64,000 nt of DNA. Source: Acanthornis magna (lineage: Eukaryota > Chordata > Aves > Passeriformes > Acanthizidae). The notes below the pieces were generated by a model, which was not told where the DNA came from, did not search any database, and saw nothing but the letters and a program-made list of their open reading frames with translations. How positions within the stretch are numbered: position 1 is the first letter of the stretch; every line of letters begins with the position of its first letter. Shown here in pieces: positions 35,101-49,114 of the stretch. Made by a program: the position numbers and the translations under genes. Location of the stretch: NCBI GenBank assembly GCA_036785705.1, contig JAWUZG010000056.1, positions 2,047,001 through 2,111,000 of the forward strand, given 5' to 3'.

Positions 35101-38100
35101 GACAGACAATTTCCTTCATTAATTCTTTCGTCTTTTGCATGGTCACACGCTGGGATACAAAAGTTTGAAAAGTTACTCAGGCCAAATAAAGAGGAGTCAT
35201 TCGTGAATCAAAGTTTGATTGCAAAGCAACACACAGCTTGCGGTTCTAAAATGCAATATGAAATGCTCTTCTTCCAATAGGGAGAAAACGCCCAGAAACA
35301 TTTGCATGTCCATCTGAAGTTGTTTTAGAAGCTTTTAAAAAACACACACCCAGATTGAGTCTTAAGAGAGCAAATGCTAACAGGATAATTATCTTTAACT
35401 GCTAAAGTGGAGTTGTCACATGAAAGTCTGGCACACTGGTGCCCACCTAGCACATCAGTAAATATTAGATCAGAGCTATACAGAAGCATTTGTTACAGGA
35501 ATCACAAACTTGCATTCTGCAAGGATGGAGCCCAGGTTGCAATCTGAATTATACATAAGTTAGGGCTGTAATTGTTTGCATTTGCCTTGCAGCATGGAGT
35601 AAAAGTAGCTGAGGGCTTATTGTTCTTCTAAATCCTTTCCAGACCCTTGCTAGCCAGGGATGCATCCTCTCTCTTCACTTTTCTGAGGTTATTTCCTTCC
35701 ATAGCTTCCAAGAAAACCCTGTCTAAGAATGCACTGGGCAGCATCATTAGTGCCACACGAAGACACAGAAAACCATGGCAGCTGTATGTTGCTGCCTACC
35801 TTGCACTGCTGTAGCTTGCAAAGCCAATAAAAAATCAGGGCATGCCACTGTTCAATGCCACACAGACAAATGCCCCAGGCCAGGGGAATGGCCTCCCCTG
35901 GCCTCTTTTGGTTTAGGCCAAGCAGTCATGTCCATCTCATATCCCAAAGCTCGTCTGCCACCACCTTTTCCACCACTCCACCCTCCCACCACGTTTCTTT
36001 TTTTTCCAACCCACCTGGGCAGATGTTACCCATAATGAAGCTGCAGTGCAATCTTTAAAGAGACACTGTGAAATATTAGAAAGGGCTCACAATACTACAA
36101 TAGCAAACATCCAGGCCTGCCCAGCAGCATGCACAGAGAGGTTCCTTTTGCAGCTCTAGTACCAGCGGTTTTCTACCATGAACCTTAACAAACCAGCCCG
36201 ACACAATTGTTACAGGAATGTAAGGACAAACTGAGCAGGGAGGCTGAAAAAGTTCATTTTGTTACTTTAGTTTTCAGAACAGTAGCTTACTCTCAGCGCA
36301 TCACTGTTGCTCTTTTGTTCTCCCCTCACGCCGATTTTAACCCTGTAGCCATCAGAGCCAATATCTCAGGTTTTTCATGCTACAGTATCTGTTCCAGCTA
36401 GGACGCCACTACAACTTTTCCCTACATAGTACCACTGTTTGGACAGATTGTCTTGTTTCTTCTTTTCAACAAAATTGCTGTTGCAGAAAATGCTACAGCA
36501 CAAAGAAACCAAAGAAACCAAACCGAAGTATTCTGGTTGCAGCCAGTAAGCTGCTCCAACTGTACCAGAAAATAATTCCTGAAGGTAAAGGTTTCTTGGG
36601 TCTTCAGTCTGCTCAGCAAAATCCTTCTGGAAGGGTCCTGTTCTTGAACATTTTTTAAAAACAGGAAAAGGCAGACAGAAAAGAAACATAGACAAATAAG
36701 TGTAAAAAAACCAAACCAAAAAAAAAAAGTCCTGCCACTGGCAGGAAAGTATTAGAGTTCTTAATCTTTACCTTTAGTACCCAATTCATCAGTATTTTAA
36801 GTTAATTTTTCACATGGCTCAACACTAGTTTGCTGGAGCTGGACCTTATGTGTACAGCTGTAGCATGAAATTAGACAGGAAATCAACACCTTTCAGGATG
36901 AAAATAAACATCAATCTCTGATAGCCTGTACAACCTACCCCAGCAGAGTATTTCTCCACCTCTGGCAAATCAATATTTTACTTTTAAAAACTATTCAATG
37001 TACTGGCATTTAAAATTGTTTACCTGTGAGTTTTTTTAACACAGAAGCCAAGGGAATTTTAAGAAGTCAGTGAACACAAAAATTGACAAAGAAGCTGTGA
37101 AAAAATGAATACCTGATTTGCTTGCTAGAAAAGAGTCTTATTTTAGTTCCATCTATCAAAGAACATAAAAGATACACCACAGTTTATTAAAACAAAAAGG
37201 GAACTGTTTTGCATGACCTGCATATAGTAAAAGCCTCACCCTCAAAGAAGCTGTCTTCCTACTTTTCTAAATCTTACCTTACTTCTTTGAAGTAAGAATG
37301 GAAGAATTAAATGGAAATAAATCATTTTTTAATGGGATTCCCTGATAAACAGATCTTTGTGGCACTCACCACCACTGGACATAGACTACAATAAAAAGGA
37401 ATGCATTACAAGATGGGGGAAGGAGTCAAGGTACAAAGTCTCATTACCCTTTAGAGCAAATCAGGATGAGAAAAATAGGAATTTATGCATCAAATTTCAA
37501 GTTGGACTTGATCCAACTTCACAGCATTGGTCCTCCTAGCCTACTGTGTTTACATGTGAGGTTGTGGGGTTTTAATTTTTTCAATGGGCTGAGGAGGAAA
37601 AGGAGAACATCTTACTAATTCTTTACCATGAGATATGTAAGAGTCTCAAGATATACAAAAGGAAAGGTAAATGTTTTCTGCAGTCACTGGGGTTAAGTGA
37701 ATTAAAAGCAACTTCAAACCAAGCAAGCAGATTTGCAACTTACCTTCAAAAAAAAAAAAGGAAGTAAAAAGCGGCAAATAACTGAAAATCAATATGCTTC
37801 ACCCTCAGTTTGTTGAATGCTGGGAGAGAATCACTTGGAAAACACTTCTCCCTATAGCGGCTGAAGCTGCACAGATGAAGAGCAGAGCTGGCAAACAGCA
37901 GCGCTTCTACAGCACAGCTGCTGCAGCTGGGGCTGTCCTGCTCAGCCTTCCAAGGGTGCTTGGAATCTGAGAGCATCCCCGAGGCACAGCAGCAGCTCAG
38001 CACCATCTGCTGCCAGGGCATTTCCAGCAGGCTCTGAGGGGCTGCGAGCACTGAAGGCCCTGTCACACACCTCTGCCACCCGAGGTGACACACACCAGAT

Positions 38101-41100
38101 ACCAGCTCTGACCACACGTGAGTTGTGTGTGGACACACAGAACAGAGCTCACGAGTTTCATCATCTTCCATGGACAGACCTACAGAACAACACTCCAGAA
38201 ACTTGTTCTTTTCATACATCTCCAACAGCTGAGGGACATCAATTTGTTCCCACATATTTTCCCCCTAAGCTTACCCAGGGATTATTCCTTTTTTGCTGTT
38301 CTCAGCAGGTGTTGCAGGGTTTGGATTAAATACACAACCATTTTTTATGTGGTTTTCAAGACAAAATTTTCTTGTGCTACATCAGTATACTGTCTCAATC
38401 TCTAAAGGTAGATAAATGAAGCTTCACAAACTTACTTTTATATTAGGTCTTTCTAGAATAATTATAATAAAAATTAAAAATGACTAAGTAGGAGTCAAGA
38501 TCAGTGTAAAAGGCAGGGTGGGGAGCCCTTGCAACATACCAATGTGTCATACAGCCTCATACAAAAGAACAAAGTCTAATAATTTTGAACTTCAACATTT
38601 GGCTTTAGTCCCTAGTAACATCTGCAAAGAATTTTCAGATGATCTCAGCAATGTCTTGTATCAGTATGTATATTAAAGAGGCAGTAGTCTTTTATTGCAC
38701 CCATTCAAAAATACAGCAGATTAACAAGAGGCAACACACCAGGGTAAAGGTCAACACTTTTTCAAAAGTTGTAAAATGAATTATTTTAGAATTAAACACA
38801 CGTGCAGCCAGTTTTAGTTACTCTTTCACAACTTAAAGGGACAAACTATTCCATTCCTCCTGGGCAGCCCACAAGAATCCACAACACACTAGTAACCTCC
38901 AGTGGGCTGAATAGGCCCCCTCAGGTTAAACTGGCCTTTCTTCATCTAACTCTTCACTCAAAGACCCCAATACCAGTGTGCCACACAACGAGGCACAGAG
39001 CAGTCTTGCACCTTGGAAGTTATTAATACAGTAAGGTTCTTCAAGTCTAAACACTGGCAAAACAAATATATACAAATAGCTAAAGTAGGTAAGGCAATAA
39101 AGAGTGGGGATGCCATGTGTGTGTGTAACAGAAGGCAGTTTCCTGCTCCGAAGGCCTTGAAACTTATGACCAAGATCAGCTCAATGCTCAGGGTGCCAAG
39201 CAAACTGCCACTTCCTCCAGCACGTGTCCCCTCAGCTATGGCACAGCTGCCACTCTAAGCTTCCTTTCTTAAGATAAGCTACTTTCTACTTAAAAGAGAA
39301 CAAGGGATTCAGAACACAATTTACAATCAACAGAATTAAACCAACCTACACTTTGAAACATCCCTGATTTTGACAGCTCAATAACCTACAGTGTGATCTG
39401 ATTACCACACTAAGATCTGAATCCAGTGCTCTCCAGCCACTTGTTCACACCAGTGCTCCTGTGAGTTCTGCCACAACTGTGCACTGCAGTGCTTCAGCGT
39501 GGACATCTCTGCAACATCCTCAACACTGAAACTCTCTTTTCAGCGTTTTGAATTAAATTTACTGATTGCTTTGAGCAGCCTTTGAAATGCATGATTTCAA
39601 ACACCAAAAATACTCAATACAAAATTCAAGACTATAAAACAATGTTACAGTAGAAACTTAATACTATTTGACACGAGTGAAATTATTAACTGTCACAACA
39701 GCCCAACTTTAAAAGAGCTGAGTCCCTGCAGAATGTGCTTTAGAGCTTACAATCTAGATACTATGAAAGTGCACAGAAATTAACTTATGGTCTACCTCTC
39801 ATTCTATTTTGAATGTAAGATAAGCTACACTTGGTGGTAACTCAGCTTCATCTAAAATAATTTTAAAATAGATTAAAATTGTACTACTGATACAGACAGC
39901 CAAGTTTGTTTATTTTAAGGATTATTTATAGACTGCCTCTAAGAGGAATGCATTAACTTGGCTGCTTAGAGAACATATTCCTTTCAAGCCAACATGCAAC
40001 TGGAGAGCAGCAAACATTAAAACTGGCCAACAGACTTGAGTTGAGGCTGCAGTCTCACAGCTGAAACTGGGGCAGGCACTGCCAGGACCAGGTGTCACAA
40101 CCAAATCCTTTTCTCCTTTGAACTCGCTCAATCTGTGTGAGTTCCATAATTCAGTTTACCATCTGTAACAACAACTGATGGCATAACCTGAGAGCACAGG
40201 TACTCCCAGTCCCATCTCTCCTCCTCTGAATAACAGAGCACAGGCTCTGTAGAACCAGGCATGAATTGAAGCCCTGGTTAATAGAAACCAGAGGTAGCCC
40301 AGCAGCAGCTGCAGGGTGGATCCCACAGCAGGATTTCTATCACCTGGGCAGCTGCAGCTCCATGGCACTGCAGGAATTGCTCTGTACTTCCCACTCCAGC
40401 TAGGGCTAGGTATGGAAGAGAAACAGCTGCAGCGACCTCCCAAGGACCCAACCCCACACTCACTCAACCTGTCATGCAGCTATGGGAGACTTGTGCATCT
40501 CTCATCTACTTTGAAGCTCTTCTTTCCCTCAGGTCTCTGGGATGTGCAGTGTACAGCTTTCTACAACATGAAAAAATCCTCTGCCATGTGCTTTAATGGC
40601 TAGGAACACCGGATTTCCACATCTAGAAGGTGGCTTATGAATACAAATACTTGATTTGTCTTTCAGAAGTCCAGTGCTTAATACAAGATGACATGTGATT
40701 GGTCCTTGTCAAAAGCATAAATTAATAGGTAAGACAAAAAAAAAAAGCCAAAAAAAGCCCAAAAAACCCCAGCCCCAAAGTTGAACCCCCAAGAACAAGA
40801 AAAACTTAACCCAAATCCCTCGTGCATAAACCATCTATGTTTGTAGACATAGAAAACAGAAAATTATGTCATTTACTGAGATAATTCTAACTGAATATTG
40901 CTGTGAGGGGAAAAAACCCCAAAACCCAAAAAAGCAAATAATTACTTTGTCCAAAGTTGGTATCTTAAGCATCCAAAAGGTTGAAAAATGGCTTATTAAA
41001 AAAAACCTACACAAACAATTCTGCCTTGTCATCATGATTTAAAGTTCGTTGTTTATTATTTATATACCATGATTCAGTTGTGACAATAAGAACAGGCTGA

Positions 41101-44100
41101 AAAGATTAAGTTTGGTTTTGTTCCCTAATTTTTGGTCCTGGTAAACCTATACGTCTGTCCAGTGAGAAATGGAGATGCCACTTCTTTTTTAAAAAGCCTC
41201 TGAAAAGTTTCAGGGCTCTACACAAAACCAGTTATTCAGAGTAAAGAAATGAAGACTTTGGGGGGCCAAACATCGTCTATTTAAAACAGAAAAGCTGCTA
41301 CATGAAAAGTGAGCACACCAAGTGTCCCAGGATTCACACAGCAAAGCAAGAACTGGCAAGTCCATAACCACTTACAGATAAAATGTCCTCACACAGTAGA
41401 AACAATGCAGTTGGTACCTTCTGTTCCAGCAGGGCCTGCGACTGGCACCACATCCCAACCCCATCCGCTGCAGATTTAACACAGTATGGAAAACACCATG
41501 GGAACAGTTGGTATGGACAGGTGATAACTGCTACAGCCCAACAACTCAGACTGCCACGCACCTCCCTGAGAGCTTCAGGAATGTCACAAGGGCATCAGAG
41601 ATAAAAACATGTTAAATTGGAAAATGCTAGAGCAGGTAAAAATTACACATGACCACTGTAAAGACAGAAGTGATGAAATGTTTGGAAGTTTTATAGGAAT
41701 GCATGAACCCTCCACTCACTTTAGAGGGCACAGACCTGCTTACACCAGGAGAAAAAGCACAGAGAACAAGGGTATTACCAGGAACATAAACATAGATAAA
41801 AATGCAATAAAAAAACCCCACATATCAGTAAGACAGTTCTTGGCTTTAACTGATACTCTGCCCAAAAGCATCCAAGAAGACCACAATGTCTCATCCAGAA
41901 AGAATTATCTTTGTTAAAATAATCTAATCTAGGAGTTTCAGTTAGAGTCTGAAATATAGTTGTGTTTTAGAAGCAAGTGTAGAAAGTAACTAGTAAGGCA
42001 GCAAAATCAGGCCAAAAAGTCAAAGTAGAAAGTTTAAAGTCACTTTTATAGTTGAAGTTATTTTTATACACACCATTCTCAACAACCCCAAAACATCATT
42101 TTCATCAGAGGCTTTTTAAAATCCATGTTTTAACTGGGGGGTAAATAAGAATGTGGAGGGGTTGGGTTACCTTTTGCTTGTTTGTTTGGGAAGTAAAGGA
42201 CATGAGAGAAGAAGGGCTGTTTTAACTTCTTATCTGAATGATAAAATAGGCCTTTTTTGGAAAAGTTTTTACCACCTATATTAACTGGCAAAGCCACACA
42301 ACTTATTAATGAAGGCCATACTCTTAATTTGAATTAATTCTTTAATTTCTTCATCTGCTTTTCCTGCTTTGCACGTTCTAAGTACTCCTCTCTAGATCCC
42401 TTCTGCTAAGCCAGAGAAGTTCTCCCAGACAGTTAGTTACTCTGACTGGATCTTCCTCCTTCCTTCCATGCTTGGGTTGACACAGACACCTTGCTCTTGC
42501 TCCATCTTTAATCCCATCAGAAGTCACACCATACAGACAAGATATTTTGATTCAGTAAAGGAAAGCTATTTCTGTCTGGCAGGTAAAAGAAAGGAGGATT
42601 TTGTTGGGAGATGTGGGGGGAGTGGAAGCAGTGTATGTGTTCCCTGGCTGGCAGATGCTTTAGCTTTGTCCAATTTCTTATACTCAGCCTGTTTCTCCTA
42701 ATTTCCAGATTTGGTGCCACACTCCCATTAGTGACCAGTTTCCTTGCCATGGTATTTGATGTTGCCATACAAAAAAGACAATGCCACCGACATTCAGCAT
42801 CAGGGTTTGTTTCTCTGGTGCCCAATGCAGAAGAGCCTGCACAACAGTAGCAAACTTAAATCTTAAAACTTGGTCAGCTGTTTGCTCTCTCTAGAAGAGA
42901 AGCCTTCTGAAACATGCAGTAACATGCAAGTTACTTGCAGAAACATGCAAGTAAACTAGTCTTTAACTACATACCATCTAATCAAAAGTGCCATACCTTA
43001 CATTTAACAGGAAAGTTTACTACAAACCACAAGATTAAACTGATATTAGATGCAATTACTGGTCAAAAACCCTTCAAAAGGCACTAAATTACAACCCATT
43101 GCAGCCTCTGTTGGGACAGGAAGTTAGTGGCCTAAGTTTTGAGCTGCAAGTCTGGTAACTAAAAGCCTCTGGATCAAGTTTTGGGTGCCACAGTAAAAGA
43201 AACATACAAAGCTATTAGAGAGGGTCCAAAGGAGGATCACAAGGATGGTGAATGGTCTGGAGGGGAAGCCTCATAGAAAACAGCTGAAGGTACTTGGTCT
43301 GTTCAGCCTGGAGTTGGATTCGAAGGTCTTTGCGGGTCCCTTCCAACTCAGGATATCCTGAGTCTATGATTCTAACTCTGTACAAAAGCCTTCCATAGTG
43401 CAACTTTGTTGATGTTACTATTATTCCTAGTTTATCTACATTAGGAAAGCCTCAGAGCTATTTTATATATCTAGTCACCCTGATGACTTGGTACTTAAGC
43501 TACCATAACATAAAGATAAAAGCAATAAAGAGATAAAAAGCAATATAACATCTTTTGAATTAAAACCACCTAACTTCTACCACAAAACACGAAATAAAGC
43601 ATCATTATAAACACCACATGTACTATTATTATTATGAATTTCAGTTAAATTCTGAAATAAGAAAGTTCAAGATGTATTTCTACTAAAAGGATGTCCTACT
43701 GCAGAAGGACTAGGAAATCCTTCCTAAAAAGTACATAAAAAATTCCCAAACAAAAGCTGTATGTCTTCAATACCTCTCTCAAAGCCTGCATCCATCAACC
43801 AATGCATTTGTTCCTACACTTATTCAATGTTAGTCTCTGTTCTTAACTTTGCATTCAAACCAAGTCACAAAAGCATCTCTAAACTGCCCTCCTGTCACTC
43901 AAATAACCAGTAACACATAGCCAAGACAGACCTCCATCTGCCAATTAGGAGTAGGCATCAACAGTTAGACATCTGTCACACTGTTTCAGAGTAAAACACG
44001 CAACATGAAAGCTGCAGCAGCATTTTTAATAAAAGCCAAACAATTTCAGTTCCATTGTTGGCTTTACAGAACACAGTAAGGTAATGCAACCTCATCAGCA

Positions 44101-47100
44101 GATGAAAATCAAAGTTAAGATGTCCTTTGTTACCAGCTAGGTGTTAGTACCAAATTTAAAGTCATAAGAGACACAAATTAATGCGATACCTTCGGCTACA
44201 ACTTCCTGACCAACATCAGGATATCACCTTGCTGACCACCCACCACAGACCTTGAAAATAGAATCATTCTTCCAGTTTCGTATTTACCTCCACAAAACTG
44301 TCTGTCGCTATTCCACGTAAACACTGTCCTGAAGAGATACCCTTGTCCCAGATGCCACAAGCCTTGCACACACACTTCCACTCTCCAGATATGTGTAACG
44401 GTGCCACCTGAGTGTGAGCGAGCTCATTTCAGTCACTCCAAAGTCCAAATGACAATCCGTTTGTAGTAAGGACTATTAATAAAGTACTCCTGACAATGCT
44501 TTCCTGATGCTTCCCTGCCGCTGCTCATCTATCATTGATGTGTTTTCTTCTACCGCTCTGACCATCTGGAGAAGCCCAGAAGAAATTGATTGAATGAGGA
44601 TAGGGAACGCTGAAGCTTAATGGGAAGGTGGGGAAAAACGCCAAACCCCAACAAAGCAACAACCCATCTTTTGTCCATCATACAAATAAGTAACCGCAGA
44701 GAAGAAGAGTAGAAATATTCAGTGAGGCATGATTTGACTTGAATACACTAAAGCAATTTCCATTGCACATTACAGACATGGAAATTTCACTGCAAAAGGG
44801 AAGTTGATAATTTTGCTTGACAAAGGATTTTCATCGAAGCGTTCAAAGGTCAGCACACACGTGCTCGCCTGCCAGAGTAGTGTCCTATTTTGGAAGATGT
44901 AGGCTAAGGAAAAGTTACTTCTGTAAAATCAACAAATGGTTTCAACTCTCAGACAAAGTACTATCTCATGGGCAACTTCCTGCCAAATGCTGATATCATC
45001 CTGGATTAAAAAAATAAATACGACAAATTTTGTTTCAGTCAGCAAGCCTTTGTACTAAGTCAGAAATGCTATCAGCTACAAAGATTTGACTTTACTCTCA
45101 TAGAAACCAGTTGATACAAAAAAGTTGAAAGGAATGCAAAAAATAAACCTTATTATTTCAAATGATAAACCAAATCCAGTTTTACCAGACAGCACTACTT
45201 GAACAGCAAGTTAAGATACTTGAAGGCTGCTAAATTAATGTTTCTTATTCTCCTATATCGCACTGAAACTCCTAGTAAAATGCACATGAGATACTCCAAG
45301 ATAAGTTTTGCTTTAGGAGCTGTTAAATATGAAAATGAGCTGACTCAACTGCATTTTACTTTCCATGTAGAAGTGTGCAAAAGCAGAAGTTTCCACTCAG
45401 GAAGCAAACTGAACAACAAAATCTTACATAACACACTCCCATTGTAAAAAAAGTTTTATCCCATGTTCACAGTGAAAAGCTGATCCTCACTAGGGACCAC
45501 AGCAGTATTATGACTTGCCAGCACTTTTAGAAATTCTCCTAACAGAGCTACGGAGCCCTGTATAAAAAATTAAAAAGCTGCTGAAGGGCAAGGACCTGTC
45601 GTTTCTAAAGCTGCTTATGGCCAATCTATACTTTCACAGATTGAAAATACATCGCTTCAAATAACCCAAAGACCACTGGCTCACTTGTCATAATGGGCAG
45701 CACAGTCTGCTGAAGGTATTAGTTATGCCAGGTAGTCAAGGCAAAGACATAAAGGCTCTCTTGCACCAAAAAAAGAATAAAAGAAGTCTGATGAATTATA
45801 AATACGTATGTGTTGCACTTTTATCGCACTTCTTATGCAACTGTTGGTCACAGGACACCAGGCTGGAAGGCCCTGCTGTCGGAATCAGTACAACGTTGAT
45901 TATGAGCACGACCAAAGTCTTGAGGAGAAAAGTCAAAGGAGCATTTCCTAACCTCCAAGCAATCTAAGTGGATGTTGTAGCCTTACAGGCACGTTTTGCT
46001 TAACAGCAAAACAGAAGGCAATCTGCAAAGTACGACCTGAGTTTACCATGCACAATGACAAAGTAACTGCAATTCATTACTGACTTATTCTTATAATATG
46101 AGCATTGAGGATAAATAAAATTATTCAATAATAAAACAGTATTTCCGTATTTCCCTCCTACCTTCTTTTTTTCCTTTTGGAAAGTGTTTCCATAGCTCTG
46201 GTAACTGGAGTGTTGTTGTTTAACCCTGGTTAAATTACTAAAGAACAACAAGCATGGGAAATTTTAAGAAAGTTATCTGGTCCTTAGATGTGATGTGGGC
46301 CCTTTCATCATGGCAACAAAGACTGTTTTAACTTCTGGACCTAAAATCTAACAAAAAAGTAGTAACTGGCAAAAGTGTTTAACATTGTTAAAAAACTCTC
46401 TAAGTGACTCACCTCACTCACAAATAGCATGTAAGTACATAAGATTAAACAATGGAATTTGATGTCAACACATCTCAAGCATACGCCTTCTTAGACTTCT
46501 ACAGTAAAACCAAGTCTGATCTTGTTAGCAGAGACAGACCAGAGGAGAACTGAGGGCACATAGTATCACACATACTAATTAAAATCACTGTTAATTGGAC
46601 ACACATCATTAGTACCAACATACTGTAGAATCCACTTCACGGAGAACATAGAAACCCAAGAGCCTGGCAGCTCATACTCCAGGAAAACTCAGTGTACTCA
46701 ACAAGGAATGCTAATCTGGGGACCTTAAAACTTGAACTGACAGAGCAGCCTTTTTGGGAAAAGCGCTGCATCCCTGCGCCTCCCTCCACATCACGTTCAG
46801 CTATGGGTTAACTATGACTTATCAGTCAAGGCAAAAAAAGCAGAATTGTTAAAAATTCTCATCAGATGGACCAGTTATGACTGTAAAAACCAACTAGTAT
46901 TGAGAAGCTACTGAAAGACAGAAAAACAAAAGGGCATACGAGCACACCTTCAAGAAGAGATTGGAGCCACATGATTGACCTACAAGAAATACACGCAATA
47001 CATGAGGAAGACTGAAAAAACCCCAAGTATTTTTATTCAAGCATACGTCAGCACTTTTATGAACAGTTTCACTATTTCCTGCACAGTCAACTTTCCTGTT

Positions 47101-49031
47101 TGGAGGTTCTTTGCTAAAAAATAAAAAGGGACTGGAATTAAAAGAAGGAAAACGTAACTGCAAAATCACAACTACTGCCTATGGAATTAGAAGTACATCT
47201 CAGTTATTAATAAGTTTCTGCAAGCTGATTCATTTTGAAAATAAGGCCCTTGCAAAAGCAAATATAAAGGAAGGAAATGAGAGAAAATCCTATACTTACT
47301 GATTAAGGTAAGAAAAAACAACACTATACTCATAGTCCTCAAGCCTTCAAAGGGAAACAAGAGAAAAAAAAATCTCTCAAGGGGCTAAGCAGTTCAAGAA
47401 ACGTCAAGAAAATGGTTGGAAGACAGACACACCCATTTACGTTAGCTATCTCTTTAGAAGTATAAAGAAGTAGCACAGTACCAAAGTAGGCATTTTTAAA
47501 AAATGATACAGCATTTATTACTCTTTATTAAGCCTTTTATTCTACCACAGGTACAGAAAAATACCTGTTAAGGTAAAATGCTACTCAGGCATTAATCAGC
47601 TGGTGTTACTGATACAGCATTTTGAAAACGGTTGCAGAGAGAAAAGAAATGTGCCAGGAAAACGCAAAAAAAATAGTTCTTAAAGCATCAGAAATGACAC
47701 CACACCTAATTTAGTCAATCACATGTGCCTAAATAAAGATTGTTTCTTCCTTGTGCACCAAGTTCGGAACAATAAAATGCCTGAAAAGGACTGGGCGTTA
47801 AGGTAACATAAAACAACTCACACATTATTCCACCTCATCTTTAAATCAATTTCTTTTCAATAAAGATTCTAGTCACTCTATTTTTAAAGCCAGCATTAGT
47901 ATTGTCCTCCTAAATACTAGTAACCTCACTGCAGTTTACCCCTTCATCCCCAAAACAGTGTACTTCACTTTAGAAGTGACCACAGCTATAAGTAGCTGAC
48001 CATAAATCTCAAGTCTTGCCATACTGTAATTTCAATGCAACTCTATCTCAGTGAAGGCCTTGAAAATTTTGCTTATGTTTATTTCAGCAGAGTATTTTAA
48101 AACTGACAAATCTTAGAGATATATGTCACAATAACCGGTTTTGATATATCACATCTCGTTGTCATTAAAAAAGGTTAGTGAAGCTTTTTGCAACCAAAAT
48201 TAGAACAAAACTCAACTTTTGTCGAGGAGGTTTCTCCACCTAGTCCCTAAGGGGCTTCTAACTCTAGTCGACTAAGGACCTCGAATGAAACCAGTCCAAA
48301 TCTCAAAAACGTGAGTTTTATGCTCATGAGCACACACACCCATGTAGAAGAGTTGAGGGAAGAACTGAGAGTTGAACCACCCGCCCGGAGCGCTCAGTCA
48401 CTGTCACTACGCAGCTCGAGCAACCGCTGCCCTCCGCCACTTTCTGCAGATCTGCACCCAAACACGAGCCCCCCAAGGCGAGAGCCCGAGGGCCGCCGCT
48501 GTGCCCGAGGCCGGCAGCGCTCGGGAAGGGCTGCGGGCTCCGCGCGCGGCACAACGGCGGCGGCGGCGCGGCCCGGCCCGGCCCGGCACAACTGTTGCTG
48601 TGGCGGGGCACGGCAGGCGCCGGGGCCGCTGCAGGAGCGGCTCGCACTCTGCGGGCCCCGCCAGGGCCGCGGCACCTTCCCCCGCCGGACAATCCCTCCC
48701 GAGCGCGGCCGGGCGGGGCTCCCGCTGCCCCCGGCCCCTTCTCCCGCACCGGGCCCGCACGGCCCGAGCGCGGCCCCGGCCCCGGGCGGCGAGACGGGCG
48801 GTGCCCCCCGCCCTTCTGTCCCTCCTTCCCTCCCTCTCTGCTCGGCCCCGGGCAGGACCCCTCTCCCGCAGGGATGGCGGCGCTCGGCCGCGGGCGCGGC
48901 CCCTCACCGATGGTGGAGATGAAGGTGGTGTTGAAGGCGTCCTCGCTGAAGCGGAAGAGCAGGCAGGTCTTGCCCACGCCCGAGTCCCCGATCAGCAGCA
49001 GCTTGAACAGATAGTCGTAGGTCTTCGCCAT
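26024..49031 (-). CDS. RAB8B: Ras-related protein Rab-8B (complete, 8 coding exons, 207 aa)
   Basis: Small GTPase that directs vesicles from the Golgi and recycling endosomes to the plasma membrane and primary cilium. The eight exons total 624 nt with consistent phases and give 207 residues, the family length. Seen: P-loop GDSGVGKT (15-22), switch I up to TIGIDF, WDTAGQE with Gln67, Thr72 (the LRRK2 phosphosite in Rab8), NKCD (121-124), ETSAK (149-153) and a C-terminal CTLL prenylation motif. CLLF and NTTF in exon 1 identify RAB8B rather than RAB8A, and the neighbours agree. Relative to the human protein as I recall it, there are a few changes (Asn126-Glu127, Ile156, C-terminal Thr for Ser). 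The start ATG lies in a CpG island. The gene is divergent from RPS27L. Confidence 0.97.
26603..26653 (-). CDS. RAB8B: RAB8B coding exon 7
   Basis: 51 nt, 17 codons: [17 protein letters not shown], the last helix of the GTPase domain. Donor gtttgt is weaker than the others in the gene. Confidence 0.97.
28740..28805 (-). CDS. RAB8B: RAB8B coding exon 6
   Basis: 66 nt, 22 codons: [15 protein letters not shown] then SSINVEE. ETSAK is the G5 guanine-binding motif. Ile156 replaces the Thr I recall in the human protein. Confidence 0.97.
29627..29716 (-). CDS. RAB8B: RAB8B coding exon 5
   Basis: 90 nt, 30 codons. Encodes [20 protein letters not shown] then [10 protein letters not shown]; the NKCD guanine-specificity motif is intact. 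Donor gtaaga. Confidence 0.98.
30109..30186 (-). CDS. RAB8B: RAB8B coding exon 4
   Basis: 78 nt, 26 codons, phase 0. Encodes [20 protein letters not shown] then IRNIEE. Acceptor ttatttag, donor gtaagt. Confidence 0.98.
31458..31518 (-). CDS. RAB8B: RAB8B coding exon 3
   Basis: 61 nt, completing Trp62 and encoding [20 protein letters not shown] (switch II with Gln67 and Thr72). Donor gtgagt. Confidence 0.98.
32661..32721 (-). CDS. RAB8B: RAB8B coding exon 2
   Basis: 61 nt between gcag and gtaag on the minus strand. Encodes [19 protein letters not shown] with split Gly and Trp codons at its ends; interswitch region. Confidence 0.97.
32722..48907 (-). other. RAB8B intron 1
   Basis: 16.2 kb, mostly unique AT-rich sequence. 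It holds an internally deleted CR1 fragment near 43168-43375, a 510-nt minus-strand open frame at 37746-38255 that ends just before a GAAG/GTAAGT sequence, and A-rich low-complexity DNA at about 40735-40780. No other gene is evident. Confidence 0.85.
43168..43375 (+). mobile_element. CR1 LINE fragment, 3' end, internally deleted
   Basis: The segment from agggtccaaaggaggatcac through ctggtctgttcagcctgga is the conserved CR1 ORF2 end region. It is joined directly to gtcccttccaactcaggata and a tctatgattct tail, which is the CR1 3' terminus, so the DNA between them is deleted. It lies antisense within RAB8B intron 1. Confidence 0.85.
48908..49031 (-). CDS. RAB8B: RAB8B coding exon 1
   Basis: 124 nt from ATG at 49031 down to a donor reading G/GTGAGG. 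Encodes [20 protein letters not shown] and continues through KTCLLFRF to FISTI plus one base of the Gly42 codon. The upstream sequence is GC-rich and its open frame is only the 5' UTR or promoter read through. Confidence 0.98.
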
Positions 49032-49114
49032 CTTCGCCTGGGCTCGGCTCGCCGCCGCAGCAGGAGGGGGCGAACGCGGGAGGGAAGGAGGGCGGGACTC
49101 CGGCGGGAGGGACT

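Noticed and set aside
37741..37765. A-rich tract as the tail of a processed pseudogene
   Set aside because: No recognisable coding sequence adjoins it, and no target-site duplication was evident.
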